DNA from: an uncultured Selenomonadales bacterium | GTDB taxonomy: Bacteria; Bacillota; Negativicutes; Selenomonadales; Selenomonadaceae | Length of the DNA: 64,000 bases | Direction of reading: 5' to 3' | Assembly (NCBI GenBank): GCA_900321035.1 | Contig: ONUH01000008.1 | Location: forward strand, 61,974-125,973 | Part shown: positions 25,461-33,603 of the stretch, piece by piece | How the letters are laid out: each line of letters opens with the position of its first letter | Position numbering within the stretch: the first letter of the stretch is position 1 | Translations under genes and position numbers: made by a program | Notes under the pieces: model-generated | What the model was told of the DNA's origin: nothing | The model's database searches: none | Seen by the model: only the letters and a program-made list of their open reading frames with translations

Positions 25461-25506
25461 AGTACTTCCTCCGGCACTTCGTGCCGCCTCCCTCGGAGAG
25501 GGAGGC
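25461..25506. repeat. CTCCCTC/GAGGGAG intergenic repeat, copy 2
   Basis: GGCACTTCGTGCC followed by CCTCCCTCGGAGAGGGAGG form two adjacent hairpins like those at 4325 and 31695. It lies between rpiB and glyA. Confidence 0.6.
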
Positions 25507-25542
25507 TTTGCTCAAATAAACAGAAAGGTTGAGGAGAAGGAA

Positions 25543-26790
25543 ATGGCATTGATGGACACTTTGGCAACGACGGACCCCGAGCTCAAAAAGGCAATCGACA
25601 GCGAGCTTTCACGGCAGAAGAACAAGCTGGAGCTGATTGCCTCGGAAAATATCGTGAGCCGCGCGGTGATGGAGGCGCAGGGCAGCGTCCTCACGAATAA
25701 GTACGCGGAAGGTTATCCGGGCAAGCGTTACTACGGCGGCTGCGAATGCGTGGATGTGGTGGAGCAGATCGCCATCGACCGTGCGAAGAAAGTTTTCGGC
25801 GCCGCATATGCCAACGTACAGCCCCACTCCGGCGCGCAGGCGAATATGGCGGTGTTCTTCGCACTTTTGACGCCCGGCGATACGGTCATGGGCATGAACC
25901 TGACCGACGGCGGCCACTTGACCCACGGCAGCCCGGTCAATATGTCCGGCACCTATTTCAAAATCGTGCCCTACGGCGTGTCGAAAGAGACGGAGACGAT
26001 TGATTACGACGCGCTGGAGAAGCAGGCCATGGAGACGAAACCGAAACTGATCGTGGCGGGCGCCTCCGCATACGCCCGTATCCTCGATTTCCCGCGACTC
26101 TCGGACATCGCGAAAAAAGTCGGCGCCTATCTGATGGTGGACATCGCGCATATCGCGGGCCTCGTGGCGGCGGGGCTGCACCCGAGTCCGATTCCTTATG
26201 CCGACGTGGTCACGACGACGACGCACAAGACGCTCCGCGGTCCCCGCGGCGGCCTGATCCTTTCGAAGGACGAGGAATTCGGCAAGAAGTTCAACAAGGC
26301 GATTTTCCCCGGTATCCAGGGCGGCCCCCTGATGCACGTCATCGCGGCAAAGGCCGTAGCCCTCGGCGAAGCGCTGAAGCCGGAGTTCAAAGAATACCAG
26401 AAGCAGGTGCTGAAAAACGCGAAGGTGCTGGCGGAAGAGCTGATGAAGAACGGCTTCCGCATTGTCACCGGCGGCACCGACAACCATTTGATGCTCGTCG
26501 ATCTCCGCAGCAAGAACCTGACCGGCAAGGAGGCGCAGAACCTGCTTGACGAGGTGGGCATCACCGCGAACAAGAACACGATTCCCTTCGAGCCGCTGTC
26601 GCCCTTTGTCACCAGCGGCATCCGCCTCGGCTCGCCCGCGCTTACGACGCGGGGCTTCAAGGAGGACGACATGAAGGAAGTCGCCGACGTCATCGCGATG
26701 ACGCTGGGCAACCCGAACGACGAATCCGTCCGTGAGCAGGCGCGCGCCCGTGTCGCCGCGCTCTGCAAAAAATATCCTCTTTACGAATAA
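25543..26790 (+). CDS. glyA: Serine hydroxymethyltransferase
   Basis: This PLP enzyme converts serine and tetrahydrofolate to glycine and methylene-tetrahydrofolate. At 415 residues it has the normal length. The hallmarks are [36 protein letters not shown], the PLP lysine loop [19 protein letters not shown] and the C-terminal [28 protein letters not shown] precedes the ATG. upp follows 23 bases downstream, forming an rpiB-glyA-upp group linking C1 and nucleotide metabolism. Confidence 0.96.
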   Translation: MALMDTLATTDPELKKAIDSELSRQKNKLELIASENIVSRAVMEAQGSVLTNKYAEGYPGKRYYGGCECVDVVEQIAIDRAKKVFGAAYANVQPHSGAQANMAVFFALLTPGDTVMGMNLTDGGHLTHGSPVNMSGTYFKIVPYGVSKETETIDYDALEKQAMETKPKLIVAGASAYARILDFPRLSDIAKKVGAYLMVDIAHIAGLVAAGLHPSPIPYADVVTTTTHKTLRGPRGGLILSKDEEFGKKFNKAIFPGIQGGPLMHVIAAKAVALGEALKPEFKEYQKQVLKNAKVLAEELMKNGFRIVTGGTDNHLMLVDLRSKNLTGKEAQNLLDEVGITANKNTIPFEPLSPFVTSGIRLGSPALTTRGFKEDDMKEVADVIAMTLGNPNDESVREQARARVAALCKKYPLYE

Positions 26791-26813
26791 TACGAATCAA
26801 GGAGGCTCAAACC

Positions 26814-27452
26814 ATGTCCGAAGACCTGAACGTCCACATCATCGATCATCCGCTGATCCAGCACAAGCTGACCCGGATGCGGATGAAAGACACGTCCTAC
26901 AAGGATTTCCGCGAGCTGCTCGAAGAGATTGCCATGCTGATGGCGTACGAGATCACCCGCGATCTCCCGCTGAAGGAAATTGAAATCGAGACGCCCGTCG
27001 CGCCCTGCCGCGCGAAGGTGCTCTCCGACAACGAGGTCGGCCTCGTGCCGATCCTGCGTGCCGGTCTCGGCATGGTGGGCGGCATGCTGAACCTGATTCC
27101 GACGGCTCGAGTCGGCCATATCGGCCTTTACCGCGACCCGAAGACGCTGAAGCCGATCGAGTATTACTGCAAGCTCCCGCCCAATCCGGAAAACCGCATC
27201 TTCATCGTCGTCGATCCGATGCTGGCCACCGGCGGCTCCTCGGCGGCGGCGCTGACCATGCTGAAAAAGCACGGCGCGAAAAAGCTCGTGCTGATGTGCC
27301 TCGTGTCCGCGCCGGAGGGCGTGCGCGTCGTGAACAAAGAGCATCCCGACGTGCCGATTTATACGGCGGCGGTGGACGAAAAGCTCAACGACCACGGCTA
27401 CATCGTGCCCGGTCTCGGCGACGCCGGCGACCGCATTTTCGGCACGCTGTAA
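26814..27452 (+). CDS. upp: Uracil phosphoribosyltransferase
   Basis: Upp salvages uracil with PRPP to make UMP. The 212-residue protein carries [20 protein letters not shown] at the start, the [10 protein letters not shown] segment, the PRPP-binding loop [16 protein letters not shown] and the C-terminal uracil-binding [23 protein letters not shown] precedes the ATG. It is the last gene of the operon, and a terminator begins about 20 bases after its stop. Confidence 0.96.
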   Translation: MSEDLNVHIIDHPLIQHKLTRMRMKDTSYKDFRELLEEIAMLMAYEITRDLPLKEIEIETPVAPCRAKVLSDNEVGLVPILRAGLGMVGGMLNLIPTARVGHIGLYRDPKTLKPIEYYCKLPPNPENRIFIVVDPMLATGGSSAAALTMLKKHGAKKLVLMCLVSAPEGVRVVNKEHPDVPIYTAAVDEKLNDHGYIVPGLGDAGDRIFGTL

Positions 27453-27474
27453 AATTCGTTGATTCCATGAAAGG

Positions 27475-27505
27475 CAGACGCTGCACCGCGCGGCGTCTGT
27501 TTTTG
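27475..27505 (+). terminator. Terminator after upp
   Basis: CAGACGC (27475-27481) and GCGTCTG (27493-27499) form the stem, followed by TTTTT. Confidence 0.82.
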
Positions 27506-27531
27506 TTTGCAAAAAAATTTTATGCTATACT
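27503..27531 (+). promoter_or_regulatory. Promoter for the MscS gene
   Basis: TTGTTT (27503-27508) and TATACT (27526-27531) are spaced by 17 bases. The -35 box overlaps the upp terminator T-run. Confidence 0.55.
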
Positions 27532-27566
27532 AAAAAGAAAGTTTCTTTTAGAGGAGGAAGGGCGGA

Positions 27567-28655
27567 GTGTTTTCCTTTGATTTTTCGACGTGGCATTCTT
27601 TGCGCGATTTAGTCCTGCGCCCCTGCGCGTTAGTCGCGGCTGGCGTGCTTATCGGTTGGGCGGTGCATTATCGCATTCGTAAGATGATCGAGATCGGACG
27701 GGTTGCAAAGGATACGTTTTTCGGGGTTTTGCTTCGTTCAGTCGGCAAGCTGCCGATTGTTTGGGGTCTTCTGATGGGCTTGAACTGGGCCACCCGTGTG
27801 ATATCGCTGCCGCCCTTCGCGCAGGGCAGGCTGGTGAACCTCCTTTTTGCAGTGCTGATCTGGACGGTCATGACGTTTCTCCAGCGGGCTATCGGCCAAT
27901 TCATCAGCCTGCGCATGGCCTCGGAAGGCAGCCCTGCCTCGACCTCGCTACTACTGAATCTCGTCACTGCGACCATTTACATCACCGGAATCATTCTCGT
28001 ACTCGACGAGTTCGACGTATCCATTACTCCGATGATTACGGCTCTCGGCGTCGGCGGCATGGCAATTGCCCTCGGCCTCCAAGAGACAATGGCGAACATT
28101 TTCGCGGGACTTCATATTCTGCTGACGAAGCAAGTCCGCATCGGCGATAATATTCGGCTCGAAGGGGGCGCGGAGGGGCAAATCATCGACATCACGTGGC
28201 GGTATGCGAAGATCCATACGGTCACGAACAATATCATCACCGTGCCGAACAACAAGCTGGCGGCGGCCATCATCACGAACTATGACATGGCTTCGGACAG
28301 GATGCAGTCCGTCAGCGTCATGGATGTGGCTTTCACCGTGACGGTCGGCGTTGCCTACGACAGCGACCTCGACATGGTGGAGCGCGTGACGCTGGAGGTG
28401 GCGCGGGACATACTGACCCGTCTCGATCCTTCCCTCGACATTGATGAAGGTTCGTCTACTGCGCCGGCGGTTCGTTTTCACACCTTCGGCGATTCGTCGA
28501 TTCTTTTCAATGTCAATCTCCATACGACGTCCTTCAGAAGCCAGTACCTGATTCGCCATGAGTTCATCAAGGCGCTGAAAAAGCGGTTCGAGGAGGAGAA
28601 CATCGTGATTCCGTTCCCGATTCGCACCGTTCGCATGGAGCAAAAAACGGAGTGA
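27567..28655 (+). CDS. MscS-family mechanosensitive ion channel
   Basis: This 362-residue MscS-like channel relieves osmotic pressure in the inner membrane. About four transmembrane helices span residues 15-155, followed by the pore helix ALGVGGMAIALGLQETMANI, which is rich in Gly and Ala as in TM3 of MscS, and the first beta-domain motif QVRIGDNIRL. The C-terminal alpha-beta vestibule domain ends EENIVIPFPIRTVR. It starts with GTG behind GAGGAGGAAG. The gene stands alone between its own promoter and terminator. Confidence 0.9.
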   Translation: MFSFDFSTWHSLRDLVLRPCALVAAGVLIGWAVHYRIRKMIEIGRVAKDTFFGVLLRSVGKLPIVWGLLMGLNWATRVISLPPFAQGRLVNLLFAVLIWTVMTFLQRAIGQFISLRMASEGSPASTSLLLNLVTATIYITGIILVLDEFDVSITPMITALGVGGMAIALGLQETMANIFAGLHILLTKQVRIGDNIRLEGGAEGQIIDITWRYAKIHTVTNNIITVPNNKLAAAIITNYDMASDRMQSVSVMDVAFTVTVGVAYDSDLDMVERVTLEVARDILTRLDPSLDIDEGSSTAPAVRFHTFGDSSILFNVNLHTTSFRSQYLIRHEFIKALKKRFEEENIVIPFPIRTVRMEQKTE

Positions 28656-28707
28656 ACTATCCCCGATATCCACAGGCAAAAATAATTTATCCACCTATTT
28701 TCTGTGC

Positions 28708-28743
28708 AAAACCGTCGTTCCTTTTCGGAAACGGCGGTTTTTT
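28708..28743 (+). terminator. Terminator after the MscS gene
   Basis: AAAACCGTCGTTCC pairs with GGAAACGGCGGTTTT (one mismatch) around a TTTTC loop, with a T-run following. Confidence 0.8.
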
Positions 28744-28791
28744 ATGAAAATATTGTGGATAAAAACAGAGATTTTTTACTATATGTTGTGT
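28743..28791 (+). promoter_or_regulatory. Two candidate NrdR boxes upstream of nrdD
   Basis: TTACTATATGTTGTGT (28776-28791) matches the NrdR consensus acaCwATATaTwGtgt at most positions and ends just before the -35 box. A weaker half-site, AATATTGTGG, lies in 28743-28758, 33 bases upstream. NrdR normally uses paired boxes about 31-32 bases apart, so the second box is uncertain. Confidence 0.45.
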
Positions 28792-28797
28792 TTGTTC

Positions 28798-28826
28798 TTG
28801 ACGGGGGGAGGTAGATATTGTATAAT
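28798..28826 (+). promoter_or_regulatory. Promoter for nrdD
   Basis: TTGACG (28798-28803) and TATAAT (28821-28826) are 17 bases apart. Transcription would begin about 55 bases before the nrdD start. Confidence 0.75.
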
Positions 28827-28888
28827 CGAAATCGGACACGGAAAAGAACGGAAGGTTCGCAAACATCAGGAAAGAAGGCATTGACGAG

Positions 28889-31165
28889 ATGGCACCTACG
28901 CCCGTCATTAAGAATATCAAGAAGCGGAACGGCGAAATCGTCCCGTTTGACGCGAGCAAGATATCAAACGCGATTCGCAAGGCGAATCTGGAATCCACGG
29001 ATACCACATTTTCCACGCGGCAGCTGGACGCGCTGACGCGCAGCGTCATTCGCAGCATCGCCGACAAGAAAGCGCCGGGCGTCGAGTACATCCAGGACGC
29101 CGTGGAGCGCGCTCTCATCAAGAACAATTACGCGTCCACCGCGAAGGCCTATATCTTGTATCGGGCGGCGCATACCAGCATCCGCGAGGCCGAAGTGGAC
29201 CTCATGGACATTTACGACGAGCTGACTTACAAGAACGCCCGCGACGCCGACTTGAAGCGCGAGAACGCGAACATCGACGCCGACACGTCCATGGGCACGA
29301 TGCTGAAATACGGCTCCGAGGGCTCCAAGTATTTCATCATCCACCGGATTCTTCCGAAAGACATCGCGGCGGCGCACGTCAACGGCGACATCCATATTCA
29401 CGATATGGACTTCTACATGCTGACCGAGACCTGCTGCCAGATCGATCTGCTGAAGCTGTTCAAGGACGGCTTCTCCACCGGTCACGGCTGCCTGCGGGAG
29501 CCGAACGACATCCGTTCCTATGCGGCGCTGGCCTGCATCGCCATTCAGGCAAACCAGAACGAGATGCACGGCGGCCAGTCGATTCCGAACTTCGATTACG
29601 CCATGGAGCCGGGGGTCATCAAGACCTTCCGCAAGCAATATTTCTCTCACCTCGGGGACGCGCTCTCGATGCTTTTGGGTATGAAGCTCGACGACGCGCG
29701 CCTGCTCACGAAGGAGATTGAGCGGTGCGTGGATGCGCCGATTCGGTTTGAGACCATGGACGAATACGGAAAGCGGCTGGTGGAGTTCTTGCCCGCGCAT
29801 CAGGCGGAAGGCGGATTCCAGCCGATCTCGCCGGAGATGGCGCAGCGCGCCCATGACTTTGCGAACGAGGCCGCCTGGAAATCTACCGACCACGCGACGT
29901 TCCAGGCGATGGAGGCTTTCGTTCACAACCTGAACACCATGAATTCCCGCGCCGGCGCGCAGGTGCCGTTCAGCTCCATCAACTACGGCACGGACACCTC
30001 GCCGGAGGCGCGCATGGTCATGCGCAACCTCCTGATTGCCACCCGGTCGGGACTTGGCAGCGGAGAGACGCCGATTTTCCCGGTGCAGATTTTCAAGGTC
30101 AAAGAGGGGATCAACTACAACCCCGAAGACCCGAACTACGACCTTTTCCAGCTTGCGATGGAGGTCTCGGCGAAGCGGCTGTTCCCGAACTTCAGCTTCC
30201 TCGACGCGCCCTTCAACAAGCAGTATTACAAAGAGGGCGACTACAACCACGAAGTCGCCTATATGGGCTGCCGCACGCGCGTCATAGGCAACGTGCACGA
30301 TCCCTCGCGGGAAGTCACCTGCGGCCGCGGCAACCTAAGTTTTACCAGCATCAACCTGCCGCGTCTCGCCATCGAGGCGAAAGGCGACCTGGAGCAGTTC
30401 TTTGACAGCCTGGACGACGTCATCGACCTCGTCATCCGTCAGCTGCTGCACCGCTTCAAGATCCAGTGCACGAAACGCGCCCGCAATTATCCCTTCCTGA
30501 TGGGGCAGGGCGTTTGGATCGACTCCGACGGCTTGGAGCCGGACGACAGCGTGGCGGAGGTCTTGAAGCACGGCACGCTGACCATGGGCTTCATCGGCCT
30601 TGCCGAGTGCCTGAAGTCCCTTACGGGCAAGCATCACGGCGAGTCGGAAGAAGCGCAGAAACTCGGCCTGCGTATCGTTTCCTATATGCGGCAGCGGATG
30701 GACGACGAAGCGAAACGCACCGGGCTGAACTGGAGCTTGATTGCGACGCCGGCGGAAGGGCTTTCCGGCCGCTTCCTGCGCATCGACCGCCAGCGTTACG
30801 GCGAGATCGAGGGCGTCACAGACCGCGACTACTATACGAACAGCTTCCATGTGCCGGTCTATTTCCCCATCGCGGCCGTGGATAAAATCCGTCTCGAGGG
30901 TCCCTACCATGCCCTCACCAACGGCGGTCATATCAGCTACGTCGAGATGGACGGCGACCCGACGAAGAACGTCAAAGCCTTCGAAGCCATCATTCGGTGC
31001 ATGCATGACAACGGCGTCGGCTACGGCTCCGTCAATCATCCCGTGGACCGCGACCCGATCTGCGGCTATAACGGCCTCATCATTGACGTCTGCCCGCGCT
31101 GCGGACGGACCGAGGCCGAGCACCATCATCATCAAGTCATTCCCCGCATCCATTGCGGAAATTAA
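28889..31165 (+). CDS. nrdD: Anaerobic ribonucleoside-triphosphate reductase, catalytic chain lacking the glycyl-radical tail
   Basis: This 758-residue NrdD makes dNTPs without oxygen. Residues 5-95 form an ATP-cone (KNIKKRNGEIVPFDASKISN). The barrel contains HIHDMDFYMLTETCCQID, HGGQSIPNFDYAMEPG and the CGRGNLSFTSINLPRLA segment. The C-terminal zinc motif is reduced to CGYNGLIIDVCPRCGRTEAEHHHH, and the chain ends PRIHCGN. The glycyl-radical motif (RxxGYL) that normally ends NrdD is missing here and is instead encoded by the next gene, 21 bases downstream. The enzyme is thus probably a two-chain catalytic unit activated by NrdG. Confidence 0.93.
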   Translation: MAPTPVIKNIKKRNGEIVPFDASKISNAIRKANLESTDTTFSTRQLDALTRSVIRSIADKKAPGVEYIQDAVERALIKNNYASTAKAYILYRAAHTSIREAEVDLMDIYDELTYKNARDADLKRENANIDADTSMGTMLKYGSEGSKYFIIHRILPKDIAAAHVNGDIHIHDMDFYMLTETCCQIDLLKLFKDGFSTGHGCLREPNDIRSYAALACIAIQANQNEMHGGQSIPNFDYAMEPGVIKTFRKQYFSHLGDALSMLLGMKLDDARLLTKEIERCVDAPIRFETMDEYGKRLVEFLPAHQAEGGFQPISPEMAQRAHDFANEAAWKSTDHATFQAMEAFVHNLNTMNSRAGAQVPFSSINYGTDTSPEARMVMRNLLIATRSGLGSGETPIFPVQIFKVKEGINYNPEDPNYDLFQLAMEVSAKRLFPNFSFLDAPFNKQYYKEGDYNHEVAYMGCRTRVIGNVHDPSREVTCGRGNLSFTSINLPRLAIEAKGDLEQFFDSLDDVIDLVIRQLLHRFKIQCTKRARNYPFLMGQGVWIDSDGLEPDDSVAEVLKHGTLTMGFIGLAECLKSLTGKHHGESEEAQKLGLRIVSYMRQRMDDEAKRTGLNWSLIATPAEGLSGRFLRIDRQRYGEIEGVTDRDYYTNSFHVPVYFPIAAVDKIRLEGPYHALTNGGHISYVEMDGDPTKNVKAFEAIIRCMHDNGVGYGSVNHPVDRDPICGYNGLIIDVCPRCGRTEAEHHHHQVIPRIHCGN

Positions 31166-31186
31166 AATAAGAAGGGAAGATGCATC

Positions 31187-31474
31187 ATGGTAGTCAACGG
31201 AACGGACGTCACAGTTACAGGAATAGAGAATATCTCTGAACAAGAGATACTTGCATATATGGATTTTATTCATCGCGACAATCAGCGCGACGAGATCGAA
31301 TCTTTGGAAATCTCGGCGGCGGAAGGAGACAACGTAGCGCTCGACTACACGCTGCGTCCGCCTAAATTCCAGAGGATTCGCCGGATTACCGGCTATCTGG
31401 TCGGCACCCTCGACCGCTTTAACAACGCGAAGCGCGCTGAGGAACACGATCGCGTGAAACACGGCCTTCACTGA
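31187..31474 (+). CDS. Separate glycyl-radical domain protein of anaerobic ribonucleotide reductase
   Basis: This 95-residue protein has an N-terminal alpha/beta module of about 60 residues (VNGTDVTVTGIENISEQEIL, ESLEISAAEGDNVALDYTLR) unlike NrdD. It then carries FQRIRRITGYLVGTLDRFNN and AKRAEEHDRVKHG. RRITGYLVG is the classical NrdD glycyl-radical motif, with the radical on the Gly before Tyr-Leu. The gene has its own ribosome site (GAAGGGAAG at 31171-31179) and an ATG at 31187, and it starts in a new module, so this is not a simple frameshift of nrdD. It should dock on NrdD and be activated by NrdG. Confidence 0.85.
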   Translation: MVVNGTDVTVTGIENISEQEILAYMDFIHRDNQRDEIESLEISAAEGDNVALDYTLRPPKFQRIRRITGYLVGTLDRFNNAKRAEEHDRVKHGLH

Positions 31475-31617
31475 GGGGGCACCCCAAGCTTCGCAAAGCC
31501 TCCCCGGCAATGCGCAGCGCTCTCTCTTGAAATAGGACGCGGATGGCTTTTCTTCCCCAAAAGACGGCCGGAAACGTCCAAAAGCCCTGATGCACCCCGC
31601 ATCGGGACTTCCCCTTT

Positions 31618-31648
31618 CTGCCCTGCCTTCCCCGGCGGGGCAGTTTTT
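31618..31648 (+). terminator. Terminator after the nrdD pair
   Basis: CTGCCCTGCC (31618-31627) pairs with GGCGGGGCAG (31634-31643), followed by TTTTT. An extra hairpin, CCTGATGC/GCATCGGG, lies just upstream at about 31586-31605. Confidence 0.75.
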
Positions 31649-31694
31649 ACGAAAGCATCTGTTGGGCCTTTTCTTTCGGCAGTTTATACTTAAT

Positions 31695-31815
31695 AGCCCT
31701 CCCCTTTGGGGAGGGGGACCGCGTTAGCGGTGGGTGAGGTTTTGCAATGTTACGCTATGAGACCTCATCCGACGCCCTTCGGGCGCCACCTTCCCCAGAG
31801 GGGAAGGCTAATCAC
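31695..31815. repeat. CTCCCC/GGGGAG intergenic repeat, copy 3 (composite)
   Basis: The element starts TAGCCCTCCCCTTTGGGGAG, continues with CCGCGTTAGCGGTGGGTGAG, and after a short AT-rich centre ends GACGCCCTTCGGGCGCCACC and TTCCCCAGAGGGGAAGGCTA. The ends are roughly inverted (TAGCC..CCCC to GGGG..GGCTA), like a small non-autonomous element. It separates the nrdD pair from nrdG. Confidence 0.65.
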
Positions 31816-31835
31816 TTTTTCGGGAGGTTCGCGGC

Positions 31836-32336
31836 ATGAAACTTCGTATTGCCGGAACGATCAACGATTCCGTCGTGGACGGCGACGGATATCGTTACAC
31901 CATATTCACCCAGGGCTGCCCGCACCACTGCCGCGGCTGTCACAACCCGGAGACCTGGAATCCGGAGGGCGGCAAAGACGCGGACACCGAGGAACTGATG
32001 GCCGAGATTCGGGCGAATTCTCTTTTGGAAGGCGTCACCTTTTCCGGCGGCGAGCCTTTTGCCCAGCCCGCGCCCCTGCTGCAGATCGCGCGGGAAGCGC
32101 ACGCGCAAGGTCTCGACGTTTGGAGCTATACCGGCTACGTGCTTGACGAGCTGATCGCCATGCACGACCCCGACGTGGACGCCCTGCTGAACGAGCTGGA
32201 CGTGCTGGTGGACGGCCCCTTCGTCATGGAGGGACGCGACCTCACCCTTCGCTTCCGGGGGTCGCGCAACCAGCGCGTCATCGACATGAACGCCACCCGC
32301 GAACGCGGGGAAGTCGTGCTGAAATATAACGACTGA
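31836..32336 (+). CDS. nrdG: Anaerobic ribonucleotide reductase-activating protein (radical SAM)
   Basis: NrdG uses a 4Fe-4S cluster and S-adenosylmethionine to generate the glycyl radical. The 166-residue protein has the cluster motif GCPHHCRGCHNPETW, with cysteines 28, 32 and 35, the SAM-binding GGEP (VTFSGGEPFAQ) and the family ending RNQRVIDMNATRERGEVVL. It is separated from nrdD and the small glycyl-radical gene by a terminator and a repeat, so it may have its own promoter or be made by read-through. Confidence 0.94.
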   Translation: MKLRIAGTINDSVVDGDGYRYTIFTQGCPHHCRGCHNPETWNPEGGKDADTEELMAEIRANSLLEGVTFSGGEPFAQPAPLLQIAREAHAQGLDVWSYTGYVLDELIAMHDPDVDALLNELDVLVDGPFVMEGRDLTLRFRGSRNQRVIDMNATRERGEVVLKYND

Positions 32337-32350
32337 ATAAAGAACAGTAA

Positions 32351-32387
32351 GCCGCCCTTTCACGGGAAAAATCCGTGGGAGGGCGGC
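32351..32387 (+). terminator. Hairpin after nrdG
   Basis: GCCGCCC (32351-32357) pairs with GGGCGGC (32381-32387), with an inner CACGG/CCGTG stem. The T-run is weak (GTTGCTT). A very similar hairpin, minus the inner pairing, lies after the yafQ remnant at 33005-33040. Confidence 0.55.
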
Positions 32388-32399
32388 GTTGCTTATATG

Positions 32400-32429
32400 G
32401 TTTACAATGTAAACGAGATGGTTTATAAT
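32400..32429 (+). promoter_or_regulatory. Promoter and palindromic operator of the dinJ-yafQ operon
   Basis: TTTACA (32401-32406) and TATAAT (32424-32429) have a 17-base spacer. The perfect palindrome GTTTACAATGTAAAC (32400-32414) covers the -35 box, as expected for TA autorepression. Confidence 0.7.
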
Positions 32430-32452
32430 AATCGCAAAGGAGGGCAATAGCG

Positions 32453-32728
32453 ATGGCAACTACGGTTCCGACGCAAATACGGATTGACCGTGATATCAAG
32501 GAAAAAGCCGTGTCGCTTTTTGCGAATTTAGGGTTGGATATGTCCGGGGCAATCAATATTTTCCTTCATCAATGCGTCTTGCGCGGAGGGCTGCCTTTCG
32601 CAGTAGAAATGCCGCATTACAGCAAGCAGACATTGGAGGCGATGGCAGAAGCCCGGCGTGTGTCTCGCGACCCAAAAGTTCCAAGTTATGATAATATGGA
32701 TGACTTGAAGAGAGCGTTGGAGACATGA
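32453..32728 (+). CDS. RelB/DinJ-family antitoxin
   Basis: This 91-residue antitoxin has an N-terminal ribbon-helix-helix for DNA binding (TQIRIDRDIKEKAVSLFANL, GLDMSGAINIFLHQCVLRGG) and a flexible C-terminal toxin-binding segment (SYDNMDDLKRALE). The pattern is that of DinJ/RelB. AAAGGAGGGCAATAGCG precedes the ATG, and its last bases overlap the toxin start (ATGA at 32725). It appears intact although the partner toxin is frameshifted, a common stage of TA decay. Confidence 0.88.
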   Translation: MATTVPTQIRIDRDIKEKAVSLFANLGLDMSGAINIFLHQCVLRGGLPFAVEMPHYSKQTLEAMAEARRVSRDPKVPSYDNMDDLKRALET

Positions 32729-33005
32729 AGTACCGCGTCAAGTTTACTGCGGCTTACAAAAAGGCTATAAGCGTGCGAAGAAATGCGGGCTGAATATGGA
32801 TCTTTTGGATGAGGTCGTTGATGTTTTACGGAATGGCGAAAAACTCGATGCGAAATATCATGACCATGCATTACACGGATATTTTGAAGGATTTCGGGAA
32901 TGTCATATTCAGCCGGATTGGCTGCTGGTTTATCTTGTCGAGGAGGATATTTTGACATTAACTCTTACCGATACCGGAACCCATTCAGATATATTTGATG
33001 AATAG
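32725..33005 (+). pseudogene. YafQ-family toxin, frameshifted
   Basis: The frame opens MKYRVKFTAAYKK and then fails. One base later the other frame continues GYKRAKKCGLNMDLLDEVVD and closes LLVYLVEEDILTLTLTDTGT and HSDIF, exactly the end of YafQ mRNA interferases (catalytic His in the final HSDIF region). Adding one A to the A5 run at 32758-32762 restores a 93-residue toxin. The lesion may be real decay, a phase-variable homopolymer or a sequencing error. DinJ next door is intact. Confidence 0.8.
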
Positions 33006-33138
33006 CCGTCCTTTCACGGGAAGATTTATGAGAGGGCGGCTGCTAAAATGAGGTAGTCGCGCGGAAGTTTTTCCTTCATGCGGCAGCCTCATTTTTTTGC
33101 GTCTGTATTTACGACGTTTCGAGCGGATGATAAAAGTT

Positions 33139-33217
33139 GAGGTAAGAAATTCAGAAAGTAAGAAAATCAGAAAATCAGAAATTCGGAAATTCTGATTTTC
33201 TGACCTCGCTTTTTTTG
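33139..33217. repeat. AAGTAAGAAA intergenic hairpin, copy 3
   Basis: GAGGTAAGAAATTCAGAAAG begins a run of AAAATCAGAAA units that folds back on CTGATTTTCTGACCTC (ending 33207), followed by TTTTTTT. It lies in the gene-free stretch 33006-33408, where no other feature is evident. Confidence 0.65.
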
Positions 33218-33408
33218 TATGCTTCAAATGGGCGTCGTTACAGGTGGCTTTTTTTCGACGGGAAATTTTTTGGCAAAGGATTTTTTGACGCTCCTGTCGA
33301 ATAACAATATATATAACGGAAAGAAAGGCGTGGGGCATATCTTTATCATGACAAGGCGGATGATCGACGAAATGATTATTTCACAATCCATATAGGGAGG
33401 GATTGGCG

Positions 33409-33603
33409 ATGAAGGAAACGAACGAGCTGGATTTTACTTGCGGCGTCAGCGACGATGAACTGACGGAACGCTTCAAGGCGTCCATTCGCATTGACAATGA
33501 GATCAAGCGGGTCAAAGGAACACCGATTGCCGGATATGACGTAAAAAAACGGCAGGCATATTTGGAATATGCCGACGGGAGACGCGAATATGCAGAATCC
33601 TGA
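33409..33603 (+). CDS. Small antitoxin-like protein upstream of the zeta toxin
   Basis: This 64-residue protein is acidic at its start (MKETNELDFTCGVSDDELTE), followed by a helix FKASIRIDNEIKRVKG and a beta-hairpin-like end (GYDVKKRQAYLEYADGRREY). It is not the classical epsilon antitoxin, but its position, size and 14-base overlap with the zeta-like toxin gene strongly suggest it is the cognate antitoxin. AGGGAGGGATTGGCG gives a good ribosome site for the ATG at 33409. Confidence 0.7.
   Translation: MKETNELDFTCGVSDDELTERFKASIRIDNEIKRVKGTPIAGYDVKKRQAYLEYADGRREYAES

Noticed and set aside
31165..31187. Explaining the separate glycyl-radical gene as a frameshift of nrdD
   Set aside because: The small gene has its own ribosome site and start and begins with a new 60-residue module not found in NrdD, so one indel cannot restore a normal NrdD.
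33139..33217. CRISPR-like array in the AAAATCAGAAA units
   Set aside because: Units are about 10 bases, contiguous, and without spacers; they are part of the hairpin repeat family.
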